Positions 1-6,453 are shown, counted from the stretch's first letter. The stretch is DNA of 6,950 bases from an uncultured Eubacteriales bacterium (GCA_934501135.1 CAKSUE010000042.1:1-6950); one strand, 5' to 3'. Program-made: numbers and translations. The notes: generated by a model not told the origin, from the letters alone.

Positions 1-207
1 GTCTTTGTACATTACGGCTGTATTTTTTGACAATATGGTTATGCCTCTTTCTCTTTCCAGATCTCCTGAGTCCATAACTCTTTCTGCAACATCTTCATTT
101 TCCCTAAAAATACCACTTTGTTTAAGCAACTGGTCAACTAATGTTGTTTTGCCATGATCTACGTGAGCAATAATTGCTATATTTCTAATTTCTTTTCTTA
201 TACCCAT
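1..207 (-). CDS. typA: Translational GTPase TypA/BipA, N-terminal fragment (gene runs off the left edge)
   Basis: Only the first 69 codons are in the window; the rest lies beyond position 1. TypA/BipA is a ribosome-binding GTPase of the EF-G/LepA superfamily, involved in ribosome assembly and stress or cold adaptation. Visible motifs are the P-loop AHVDHGKTT (residues 14-22) and the switch I segment ERERGIT (51-57), preceded by ERVMDSGDL. This order matches TypA and not EF-G or LepA. The start is the ATG at 207, with an AGAGGG ribosome binding site about 6 nt upstream. The gene lies downstream of the calpain gene in the same direction, but a strong terminator at 294-332 separates them, so it is probably transcribed from its own promoter. 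Family assignment is very secure; nothing can be said about the missing C-terminal domains. Confidence 0.96.
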   Translation of the reverse strand, partial: MGIRKEIRNIAIIAHVDHGKTTLVDQLLKQSGIFRENEDVAERVMDSGDLERERGITILSKNTAVMYKD

Positions 208-244
208 TGATTTCCCTCTTTTTCTAAAAATACATAACTATATT

Positions 245-250
245 ATTATA
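245..250 (-). promoter_or_regulatory. Candidate -10 element for typA
   Basis: On the minus strand TATAAT reads perfectly at 250-245, about 38 nt before the typA start. No good -35 hexamer sits 16-18 nt upstream (the best is ATTAAA-like). The surrounding 208-300 segment is almost entirely A and T, so a chance match is quite possible. Confidence 0.3.
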
Positions 251-293
251 ACAAAACTTTTTGTATTTTAATATATATAATATATAAATAAAA

Positions 294-332
294 ATAAAAG
301 TTTACAATTAATTAATAATTGTAAACTTTTAT
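294..332 (-). terminator. Intrinsic terminator of the calpain-like protease gene
   Basis: A perfect 17-bp inverted repeat (294-310 with 316-332) with a 5-nt loop begins 10 bp past the protease stop codon. Reading on the minus strand, the stem ends in CTTTTAT and continues TTTTATTTATATA, a T-rich tail suited to factor-independent termination. The stem itself is AT-rich, so it gains stability from length rather than GC content. It insulates typA from the protease gene. Confidence 0.8.
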
Positions 333-342
333 ATGAGCTAAA

Positions 343-1881
343 TTATTTTTTGGGTAATTTACAACCACAGATACAGTTAAAGTGCTTTGAAAAATCATTA
401 AAATCCAAAAGGAACATTCCATTTTTCTCTTCTTCACTTTTTGCTAGTTCATAATGTCCATCTTCAAGTTTTTCGTATCCAGGAATTGTCTTCCCCCATG
501 GATTCCTTAGTTTTATTAGAGCTAAATTTTTATGGGTCCTTGTTTCTACACGCTTAATTCCTAATACGGCATATGCATGTTTATTATAGAGGTTAATAGC
601 ATTTCCGTTTTTAGAAGCGTGATTAGACACACAACAAATATTTTCTTTTAAAGTTTTTTCAAACCTTAAAATGAGGTCATTAACTTCTTTACTATAAACG
701 CCAACTTCGTCGCTTATGCTATCTCTTGAAATCTTTATATCTACGTCACCATAATTATTGGAACCGGTAATATGCGCCATTGCTTCACTAGCAAGACCAC
801 CATCTATTGTTTTATAATCGTGAAAGTAAGATCTATGACCAGCGGATATATGGCTCAATGGCTCTATACTTTCAATATGTTCAATATGAAGGACGTAAGC
901 TTTTTCCATTAATGCTGCCCAAGTATTTTCTGATGAGCTAAGATTATCAGGTATTCTTTTATCTATTGTATAGTAACATGGCTTTAGGGGTTCACTACGG
1001 TTGTCATAGAATCTTACTGTAACGGTTCCATCCTGATTATCTTTTATTGAATTTTTAATTATTTCAGGGTGAGAATAGACTACTGCTCCTAATGCAGATA
1101 AAAAGTAACAATCTCCTATAATTTTTTGTTTTATATCTTCGATACGAGGTTCTCCAGAAAACAATGGGATCGATTCATAAGCCTGTTTTGTTATAACCTT
1201 TTTCTTCTTGCCAAAGAAGTGATGTTCGGCTCTTGTTGCACTTAAATGGTAATCACTACGTCTAATTTTGAATGTTTCTTCTGATGAATTACTGTTATCA
1301 TTATATTTTGGTGTTGTTCTTGTTGATATTTGATTTAATATGCGTATTGTTTGACTTTGTAATGTAGATAACGTTTGGGATTGTTCTCTAATTTGTTCTT
1401 GAAGTTCAGCTAATTTAGCTTCGTCCGCATCTTTTGCAGATTGAACTAATTCTTCAGCATCTTTTAACAGCTTTTCACACTCCTTAGATCTGGTGCTTAA
1501 AATTTCATTTACATACTTAACGTTTCTTTCAAGTATAGGATTACGATCTCCATTCTCAATTTTTTTTGAAAGGTTGGTTATATAAAAGTTTGCAAATTTG
1601 TTTACTTCGTCTACTGTTTCTGCGCCGGTAAATTCGCTTTCCTCATCAAATAGATAATTCATAGCACAAATATAAGCCGCTGTTTCCTCTTTGAAAGACT
1701 CTGTTAATTCATCTAATTTGTGTTTAAACTCTTTGTTTACATCTGTTTCCTTTAAATTTTCGTTCATAGCTTCTAAGGTTGCAATTGTGTCTTCGGAATC
1801 ATTTGCTGAAACATTAAGACAGACTCCTGAAAAAAATAGACTCGATGATAATAAAACGGCTAACAATTGTTTACTCTTCAT
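343..1881 (-). CDS. Secreted calpain-like (family C2) cysteine protease
   Basis: Predicted exported cysteine endopeptidase with a calpain-type papain-fold core. Residues are numbered from an upstream in-frame ATG at 1887, which is 514 aa; subtract 2 for the preferred start. Residues 1-28 form a signal peptide (Lys-rich start, LLAVLLSSSLFF core, VSA cleavage site before N29). Residues 36-190 are charged and helical, with a likely coiled coil at 134-186. The protease domain spans about 238-505: oxyanion Gln254 and nucleophile Cys260 in Q-x4-DCYFLSAL, the family motif WAALMEKAY (323-331), GG (363-364), catalytic His437 in HAYAVLG, and Asn462 with Trp464 in RNPWG. The usual GDCW is GDCY here. The tail carries Cys505, Cys507 and Cys509. 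No calcium-binding EF-hands or other C-terminal calpain domains are present. The start at 1881 is chosen because AAAGGAG lies 7 nt upstream of it but only 1 nt from the ATG at 1887. Substrate unknown. Confidence 0.9.
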   Translation of the reverse strand: MKSKQLLAVLLSSSLFFSGVCLNVSANDSEDTIATLEAMNENLKETDVNKEFKHKLDELTESFKEETAAYICAMNYLFDEESEFTGAETVDEVNKFANFYITNLSKKIENGDRNPILERNVKYVNEILSTRSKECEKLLKDAEELVQSAKDADEAKLAELQEQIREQSQTLSTLQSQTIRILNQISTRTTPKYNDNSNSSEETFKIRRSDYHLSATRAEHHFFGKKKKVITKQAYESIPLFSGEPRIEDIKQKIIGDCYFLSALGAVVYSHPEIIKNSIKDNQDGTVTVRFYDNRSEPLKPCYYTIDKRIPDNLSSSENTWAALMEKAYVLHIEHIESIEPLSHISAGHRSYFHDYKTIDGGLASEAMAHITGSNNYGDVDIKISRDSISDEVGVYSKEVNDLILRFEKTLKENICCVSNHASKNGNAINLYNKHAYAVLGIKRVETRTHKNLALIKLRNPWGKTIPGYEKLEDGHYELAKSEEEKNGMFLLDFNDFSKHFNCICGCKLPKK

Positions 1882-1888
1882 ACGCATT

Positions 1889-1895
1889 CTCCTTT
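1889..1895 (-). promoter_or_regulatory. Ribosome binding site deciding the protease start
   Basis: AAAGGAG on the minus strand is 1 nt from the in-frame ATG at 1887 and 7 nt from the next in-frame ATG at 1881. Only the second spacing is normal, so translation most likely starts at 1881, giving 512 residues starting MKSKQ. Confidence 0.65.
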
Positions 1896-1914
1896 ATCTT
1901 TTTATTACAATATT

Positions 1915-1943
1915 ACAATACCACAACTTTAAATGAATTTCAA
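1915..1943 (-). promoter_or_regulatory. Candidate sigma-A promoter of the protease gene
   Basis: On the minus strand TTGAAA (1943-1938) is followed after 17 nt by TATTGT (1920-1915), roughly 27 nt before the ribosome binding site. The -35 matches consensus at five of six positions and the -10 at four of six. It lies in the 150-bp gap after leuB, so the protease can be transcribed independently. It is inferred from pattern only. Confidence 0.45.
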
Positions 1944-2036
1944 GGGGTATAAGGAGATTTTGTATGAATTAATATAAATACCTTGATATTAGCGTATTTT
2001 TTATCTAAATAACACAATAATGAGGACGTGTGATAA

Positions 2037-3113
2037 TCAGATACAATATTTATCACATATAAGGGTACCCATATCACTACAGGAGACCTTTTTAGTACCA
2101 TTAACAAATATATCAGCTGTACGGTATTCTTGTAATACTTTTTCTACTGCGATTTCAATATTTTTAGATGCTACTGGTTCGTTAAGTGAAAATTTTAACA
2201 TCATTGAAGCAGATAAAATAGTTGCTAACGGATTAGCAATATTAAGACCAGCGATGTCCGGGGCTGAACCGTGTATTGGTTCATATAGTCCAAGCTTTGA
2301 TTTTCCTAAGCTAGCAGATGCTAACATACCTATTGACCCGCTTATCATAGATGCCTCATCTGATAGTATATCGCCAAACATATTTGATGTAAGAATAACA
2401 TCAAATTGCTGAGGATCTTTTATTAATTGCATTGCACAGTTATCAACATACATATGATTTAGAGTTACTTCAGGATATTTTCTAGAAATATTGTTTACCG
2501 TTTTTCTCCATAGCCTTGAAGAGTCTAGAACATTTGCTTTATCAACGCTGCATACCCTTTTATTTCTTTTCATAGCAAGATTAAACGCTAGTATAGCTAT
2601 GCGTTCAATTTCATGTGAAGAATAGATTTCTGTATCTAAAGCGATAGTTTCTTTTTCGTTTACTATTGTTTCTCGCTTACCAAAATAGATACCTCCGGTT
2701 AGCTCTCTAACTATCATTATGTTTAGAGACGAACCGATAATTTCTTTTTTTAACGGTGATGCAGAAGCTAGGGGATCAAATATGATTATTGGTCTTAGGT
2801 TAGCAAAAAGTCCTAATTCTTTTCTTATTCCTAATAACCCTGCTTCTGGTCGTAAATTTCCTGTTAAGTTATCCCATTTAGGCCCACCAACGGCCCCTAA
2901 TAACACCGAATCTGAATCTTTGCACTTTTTTATTGTTTCGTCTGGTAAGGGAATACCATATTTTTCAATAGCTGCTCCCCCAATATCTGCATTTTCATAT
3001 GTAATATGGAATTTATATTTTTCAGATACTTTATTAAGAACTTTCGTGGTTTCATTGATAATTTCTGGGCCTATTCCATCACCCTTTAGAAGTGTTACTT
3101 TATAGTCATTCAT
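2037..3113 (-). CDS. leuB: 3-isopropylmalate dehydrogenase
   Basis: Cytoplasmic NAD-dependent oxidative decarboxylase of leucine synthesis, converting 3-isopropylmalate to 2-oxoisocaproate. From the chosen ATG the protein has 358 residues, the usual LeuB length. Visible motifs are GDGIGPE (11-17), GAVGGPKWD (73-81), substrate-binding Arg98, Arg108 and Arg136, TGGIYFG (139-145), Lys192 in VDKANVL, Asp224 in YVDNC, metal-binding Asp248 and Asp252 in [10 protein letters not shown], and the NAD-binding run HGSAPDIAG (281-289) with NIANP. All active-site residues expected for LeuB, as opposed to isocitrate dehydrogenase, appear intact. An in-frame TTG at 3131 would extend it by six residues, but that codon overlaps the ribosome binding site. 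The histidine phosphatase gene ends 46 bp upstream, so the two are probably cotranscribed. No leuA, leuC, leuD or ilv gene is adjacent, which is unusual. Confidence 0.97.
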   Translation of the reverse strand: MNDYKVTLLKGDGIGPEIINETTKVLNKVSEKYKFHITYENADIGGAAIEKYGIPLPDETIKKCKDSDSVLLGAVGGPKWDNLTGNLRPEAGLLGIRKELGLFANLRPIIIFDPLASASPLKKEIIGSSLNIMIVRELTGGIYFGKRETIVNEKETIALDTEIYSSHEIERIAILAFNLAMKRNKRVCSVDKANVLDSSRLWRKTVNNISRKYPEVTLNHMYVDNCAMQLIKDPQQFDVILTSNMFGDILSDEASMISGSIGMLASASLGKSKLGLYEPIHGSAPDIAGLNIANPLATILSASMMLKFSLNEPVASKNIEIAVEKVLQEYRTADIFVNGTKKVSCSDMGTLICDKYCI

Positions 3114-3124
3114 AATAAATCTAT

Positions 3125-3129
3125 CCTCC
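3125..3129 (-). promoter_or_regulatory. Ribosome binding site of leuB
   Basis: GGAGG on the minus strand, 11 nt before the ATG at 3113. The spacing is slightly long. The in-frame TTG at 3131-3129 overlaps this motif and so cannot use it, which supports the ATG at 3113. Confidence 0.65.
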
Positions 3130-3159
3130 AATTATTTAATGAAATACATTAGATAAAGT

Positions 3160-3861
3160 TTAATTGATTTTATCTTTATCACCATAGGCTCTATTTGCGG
3201 CCTCTCTAGCTAGATTTAGAATTTGTTCTGAGTTATTCTCATCTTTAAAGTTAACCGGAATTTTAGAATAAACTTCGCATACCATATCTCGCATCCATAA
3301 ACCCGGTGTAATTCTTATAGAGTATCCATGTCCAGGCTCTACTATCCAATCGAATGGGTTAGCCCTAGGAAGACCATATGCTGCAAGTAATGTCATTATT
3401 ACTCCACCGTGTGTTACAACAACAGCTTGTGTTGTTCCAGATTTCATTAAACTTAAAACTAAATTCTCAAATGTACTGCAAATTCTGTGTGTAAATAACA
3501 TACCACTTTCACCGTTTGGAGGAGACGTATTTTGTGAATCGTTTAACCATTCTTTGAATTTAGGATTATTTTTTAATTGATTGGCAGTTTTTCCTTCCCA
3601 GTCTCCAAAGCTACACTCTTTTAATCCATCTATTATAGTGGCGTTGACGTTTGGGTAGAGGGCATTCATAGTTTGAATACAACGTTTTAATGGACTTGTA
3701 AAGAATGCCGTAGCACCTGGATATTTGTATTTTTTATCTAGCTCTTTTAAGCTTTTTAATCCGCTGGTTGATAATGGAATGTCAGTTATTCCAACATATT
3801 GTCCTTTAAGGTTTGCGTCTGTTTCACCATGTCTAATTAGGTGTATTTGATAAGATTTCAT
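3160..3861 (-). CDS. Histidine phosphatase (phosphoglycerate mutase-like) family protein
   Basis: A 233-residue cytoplasmic protein of histidine phosphatase branch 1, which transfers a phosphate through a phospho-histidine. The catalytic signature LIRHGET (residues 8-14) has nucleophile His11 and Arg10. Also present are SPLKRCIQT (56-64) with Arg60, the acid-base region KECSFGDWEGK (81-91) with Glu82, and the second histidine His151 in VVVTHGG. The first 40 residues resemble the CobC/PhoE-type broad phosphatases (NLKGQYVGITDIPLS). The C-terminal 50 residues are not family core. The substrate cannot be told from sequence; alpha-ribazole phosphatase is possible, but no cobalamin gene is nearby. 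The start is the ATG at 3861 with AAGGAG 8 nt upstream. It precedes leuB by 46 bp in the same direction and faces away from the XRE regulator gene, sharing an intergenic region of 115 bp. Confidence 0.9.
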   Translation of the reverse strand: MKSYQIHLIRHGETDANLKGQYVGITDIPLSTSGLKSLKELDKKYKYPGATAFFTSPLKRCIQTMNALYPNVNATIIDGLKECSFGDWEGKTANQLKNNPKFKEWLNDSQNTSPPNGESGMLFTHRICSTFENLVLSLMKSGTTQAVVVTHGGVIMTLLAAYGLPRANPFDWIVEPGHGYSIRITPGLWMRDMVCEVYSKIPVNFKDENNSEQILNLAREAANRAYGDKDKIN

Positions 3862-3905
3862 AATTATTACTCCTTAAATTTGTTTATTTGTCGAAATATA
3901 AAACC

Positions 3906-3934
3906 TTTACAAGAAGTTTTAAATATTATACAAT
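3906..3934 (+). promoter_or_regulatory. Candidate sigma-A promoter of the XRE regulator gene
   Basis: TTTACA (3906-3911), a 17-nt spacer, then TACAAT (3929-3934), each matching consensus at five of six positions, with predicted transcription start near 3941. On the opposite strand a perfect TATAAT (3930-3925) could be the -10 of the phosphatase-leuB unit, though with a poor -35, so the two promoters would overlap head to head. Confidence 0.55.
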
Positions 3935-3948
3935 ACTCCCTGTAGTAT
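3933..3948. promoter_or_regulatory. Putative operator dyad in the divergent promoter region
   Basis: ATACT and AGTAT form a perfect 5-bp inverted repeat around a 6-nt spacer. It overlaps the end of the rightward -10 box and the predicted start site, and lies just upstream of the leftward TATAAT. Its position beside an XRE gene suggests an autoregulatory site. That is an inference: a 10-bp match in AT-rich DNA could be chance. Confidence 0.4.
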
Positions 3949-3964
3949 ATTTTTGAATTTTTAT

Positions 3965-3969
3965 GGGGG
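3965..3969 (+). promoter_or_regulatory. Ribosome binding site deciding the XRE regulator start
   Basis: GGGGG, 7 nt before the ATG at 3977. The longer reading frame could begin at a TTG at 3953, but nothing like a ribosome binding site precedes it and this motif would then lie inside the gene. A five-codon frame (ATG at 3963) ends in a TGA overlapping the real ATG; it has no ribosome binding site of its own. Confidence 0.55.
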
Positions 3970-3976
3970 TTCATGT

Positions 3977-4678
3977 ATGAATAAAGATTTTCCCAGGCTT
4001 ATAACACTACTTAGAAAGGAGAGAGGTCTAAGCCAAAAGCAAGCTGCGTGCGATTTACAGATCTCTCAAGCACTTTTGTCTCATTATGAAAAAGGAATAA
4101 GAGAATGTGGATTAGACTTTATTGTTAGATGTGCCGATTATTATGATGTTTCTTGTGACTATATTTTGGGAAGAACTCCCGATAGAACCGGAACAACATT
4201 AAAGGTTGAGGATATACCTGAAAGTGATTCCAATGGTAAGGATAATGAATATAAAGGGAGTTTACTTCCAACTTTAAATAAAAAACTTATTACTAATTCT
4301 CTTGTTATTGTTTTTGATTTACTCCAAAAGATCGGCAGCAAAAATCTCACATCAGAGGTTTCATCTTACTTAATGCTTTCTGTCTATAAAATGTTTAGAA
4401 TAATTTACTCCAACGATACAAAAAATCCGCAGGGACTTTTTGCTGTTCCAGAACAAGTTTATAAAGGAATGTCTTCTGCTGCTATGAGCATTGCAGCAGC
4501 GAACGCATCTTGCATATGTTCTGGGAATAATGTTTTTAATCTTACTGGTATAGACAATGAAAATAAAGTTAGCATTACCCCTGAGATGATTTCAGAAAAT
4601 TATTCATTAAATGCATCATCACTCTATAATTTAATTCAAAGTTCAGAGTTTAGAATGGGTATAAAGAATAATAAATAA
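3977..4678 (+). CDS. XRE/Cro-CI family helix-turn-helix regulator with unassigned C-terminal domain
   Basis: A 233-residue DNA-binding protein. Residues 5-60 are a typical XRE HTH_3 domain: LITLLRKERGLSQKQAACDL, then the recognition-helix region ISQALLSHYEKGIRE, then LDFIVRCADYYDVSCDYILGRT. A polar linker (about 65-90) leads to a mostly helical C-terminal part (about 92-233) with LITNSLVIVFDLLQKIG and a small-residue stretch MSSAAMSIAAANASCICSG; I do not recognise this domain. There is no LexA-type peptidase signature, transmembrane segment or obvious toxin partner. The start at 3977 follows GGGGG. The gene is the only plus-strand gene here, divergent from the phosphatase-leuB pair and convergent with the pseudokinase gene. 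A dyad over its own promoter suggests autoregulation. The effector and targets are unknown. Confidence 0.88.
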   Translation: MNKDFPRLITLLRKERGLSQKQAACDLQISQALLSHYEKGIRECGLDFIVRCADYYDVSCDYILGRTPDRTGTTLKVEDIPESDSNGKDNEYKGSLLPTLNKKLITNSLVIVFDLLQKIGSKNLTSEVSSYLMLSVYKMFRIIYSNDTKNPQGLFAVPEQVYKGMSSAAMSIAAANASCICSGNNVFNLTGIDNENKVSITPEMISENYSLNASSLYNLIQSSEFRMGIKNNK

Positions 4679-4696
4679 ATTTATAATTTAATGTGA

Positions 4697-4724
4697 ACAG
4701 CCTTTAGCTTCAGCTAAAGGCTGT
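4697..4724. terminator. Bidirectional intrinsic terminator between convergent genes
   Basis: A perfect 12-bp stem (4697-4708 with 4713-4724, ACAGCCTTTAGC and its complement) with a 4-nt TTCA loop, 18 bp after the XRE stop and 29 bp past the pseudokinase stop. The rightward tail is GTGTATTTATG and the leftward tail is TCACATTAAATTATAAATTT, both only moderately T-rich. Its location between two converging genes supports termination in both directions. Confidence 0.8.
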
Positions 4725-4753
4725 GTGTATTTATGCAAAACAAATGGTTTATA

Positions 4754-6385
4754 TTATTGAGTTTTTTTCCCTTTGCTAACAATTATTACAACTTCACTTC
4801 CGCTTTCAACTAAATCACCGGGATTATGACCGTCATATCCAACGACAATTCCTACAGATACAGTGTCGTTATATTCCTGTTTTTGAGTAGGAATTAGGCC
4901 TGCAGAAGTAACTTTTTGTGAAGCTTCAGTTATAGGTATTCCTGAAATGGCTGGTAATGTTCTTGTTTTTGACCCCTTGCTAACAGTTACAAGAATAGTT
5001 GCCCCTTTTTCTATTTGCTCTGTATTTTTAGGGGTTTGTGACATTATTATACCTTCTGCAATATTATCGTTATATTCCTCCGAAGAAACTAAAACCTGAT
5101 ATTCTAAATTTTGCTGAGATTGTATTGATTTGTAATTTTGACCAATAAGATTTGGAACGGGTATTTTAGATGTACTAGAAGAAGCAGCTGAATAATCTGA
5201 TAAAGGATCTGAAGAAGTAACCGAATTGCCAGAACTTTGAGATAGATTATTAAAAGAAAAATTATTACCAAAGAGCCAAAATACACCAGCTGATACTAGT
5301 ATAATGAATGCGGTTACACCTAAAATAATTGATACAGCCACGTGTGATTTTTGCTTACAATTGTTTGGACTTGGTGGAATAATATCTTTTTCTGTATTTT
5401 CATAAATATTTATATTATTAATTACAGATGAAGAAGCGGAAAGGGCCTCTCTTAGACGTTCAAATGTGGCTGTTCTGTTAGAAGGAAAAACTTGTAGTGC
5501 ATTTGCTAAAGCAGATATAACATGTTCTGGAATTTCTTTAAGTAGATTTGTAGGGATAAATATCCTATCGTCTGTTTTTCTTTTAAGAGCCTTTTGGGGA
5601 GCGGACCCAGTAAGAGCAAAGAACAAAGTTGCAGCAAAAGCGTAAACATCGGTTGACTCATTTGTTTGATATTCTGGTAAGTACTGTTCTATAGCAGAGA
5701 AACCATCGTAAAGTGTTGGGGGTATATGGGATCCTTGTTTCCGTATTTCTGGAATTGAAAAACCAAATAATTTCAACTTGTTTTCGTCTGTTATTAATAT
5801 ATTTTCTGGACATATACCTAAATGTTGTATACCAACAGAGTTCATTTCACTTAATGAAGACAATAAAGGCATAAATAATGTTCTAGCAGTATCCCAACTG
5901 ATATGGTTATCTTTTTTTCTTAGAAAATCAACAAAGCTTAAACCGTTTACCCATTCATAAACAGCATATGCTGTTGAGTTTTCAGTGAATATATTATAAA
6001 CAGGAACAATTGCAGATAAAGAACGCAGCCTTGCAACAGCTCTTAAATATGTTAAAAAGCTATTCATATATTCTTTAAATTGGCTTTCACAACCACTTTT
6101 AATTACTAATTCATGTCCGTTAGATGCACGGTAACACAGAATGCTTGGAAAAAATTCTTTTATATAAACAGGCACATTTGAAACATTATCATATGCTATA
6201 TATCCAATACCTTCGCTATTATTGTCTATCACCTTTCCAATAGAATAACGTTTCTCAAGTACAGCGCCTATTTCTAGGTATGGAGATGACTGCTTTTCAT
6301 TTTGATTAAAACCACAAAAAGGACAGATTTCCTCGCCATTTAATTTTTTCATGCAGCCTTTGCACAGTTTGTCAAATTCCTTCAT
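4754..6385 (-). CDS. Membrane PASTA-domain pseudokinase with N-terminal zinc ribbon
   Basis: A 543-residue predicted single-pass membrane protein. Domain order: zinc ribbon with Cys8, Cys11, Cys21, Cys24 (CxxC-9-CxxC); kinase-like domain about 46-315; transmembrane helix about 348-371; Ser-rich linker 381-406; two PASTA domains at about 407-471 and 476-540, expected outside the cell. Kinase-fold landmarks remain: ATP-site Lys76 in YIKEFFPS, Asn195, GFSAIEQY (228-235), Asp246 in STDVYAF, Arg304. Catalysis looks lost: HRD is HLG (188-190), DFG is GFS (208-210), and the glycine loop is NNSEGIG (55-61) with most glycines gone. PASTA domains in PrkC/PknB-type kinases bind cell-wall muropeptides, so a sensing or scaffolding role is plausible but inferred. 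The start is the ATG at 6385 with GGAGG 7 nt upstream. It appears monocistronic, with no PP2C phosphatase next to it. Confidence 0.9.
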   Translation of the reverse strand: MKEFDKLCKGCMKKLNGEEICPFCGFNQNEKQSSPYLEIGAVLEKRYSIGKVIDNNSEGIGYIAYDNVSNVPVYIKEFFPSILCYRASNGHELVIKSGCESQFKEYMNSFLTYLRAVARLRSLSAIVPVYNIFTENSTAYAVYEWVNGLSFVDFLRKKDNHISWDTARTLFMPLLSSLSEMNSVGIQHLGICPENILITDENKLKLFGFSIPEIRKQGSHIPPTLYDGFSAIEQYLPEYQTNESTDVYAFAATLFFALTGSAPQKALKRKTDDRIFIPTNLLKEIPEHVISALANALQVFPSNRTATFERLREALSASSSVINNINIYENTEKDIIPPSPNNCKQKSHVAVSIILGVTAFIILVSAGVFWLFGNNFSFNNLSQSSGNSVTSSDPLSDYSAASSSTSKIPVPNLIGQNYKSIQSQQNLEYQVLVSSEEYNDNIAEGIIMSQTPKNTEQIEKGATILVTVSKGSKTRTLPAISGIPITEASQKVTSAGLIPTQKQEYNDTVSVGIVVGYDGHNPGDLVESGSEVVIIVSKGKKTQ

Positions 6386-6410
6386 TGAATTTCCTCCGAA
6401 TTTTTAGCTT

Positions 6411-6428
6411 ATAATCTTCAGAGATTAT
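6411..6428. repeat. Inverted repeat over the pseudokinase -10 box
   Basis: ATAATCT and AGATTAT form a perfect 7-bp dyad with a 4-nt spacer. It overlaps five of the six bases of the predicted -10 box and extends past the likely transcription start. It could be an operator for an unknown regulator or a small hairpin at the start of the mRNA; it has no T-tract, so it is not a terminator. Confidence 0.5.
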
Positions 6429-6453
6429 ACCACAAAGACAATAATAAAATCAA
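6424..6453 (-). promoter_or_regulatory. Candidate sigma-A promoter of the pseudokinase gene
   Basis: On the minus strand TTGATT (6453-6448), an 18-nt spacer, and a perfect TATAAT (6429-6424). The start codon at 6385 is 38 nt downstream, leaving a short leader that contains the GGAGG ribosome binding site. This separates the gene from the flavoprotein gene ending at 6483. Confidence 0.6.

Noticed and set aside
208..300. AT-rich segment as an origin or special DNA structure
   Set aside because: It is explained by the protease terminator tail and the typA promoter region; there are no DnaA-box-like repeats or iterons.
343..1887. Lipoprotein signal on the protease (Cys23 in FFSGVC)
   Set aside because: The residues before Cys23 (Ser-Gly-Val) do not fit a lipobox, while VSA before N29 is a good signal peptidase I site.
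1691..1936. Open frame of 81 codons on the plus strand over the start of the protease gene
   Set aside because: It lies antisense to the signal-peptide and helical region of a well-supported gene, with no family resemblance and no ribosome binding site I could see.
1996..2036. Possible terminator after leuB
   Set aside because: The best pairing (ATCACAC with GTGTTAT) has a mismatch, a 12-nt loop and no T-run, so I do not call it. Read-through toward the protease gene cannot be excluded.
2020..2412. Plus-strand open frame of 130 codons antisense to leuB
   Set aside because: It is a shadow of the highly conserved leuB coding strand; its sequence mirrors leuB codons. The same applies to the 128-codon frame at 2719-3105.
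3938..4678. Toxin-antitoxin pair involving the XRE protein
   Set aside because: No small gene overlaps or adjoins it in the same direction; the gene is followed directly by a terminator.
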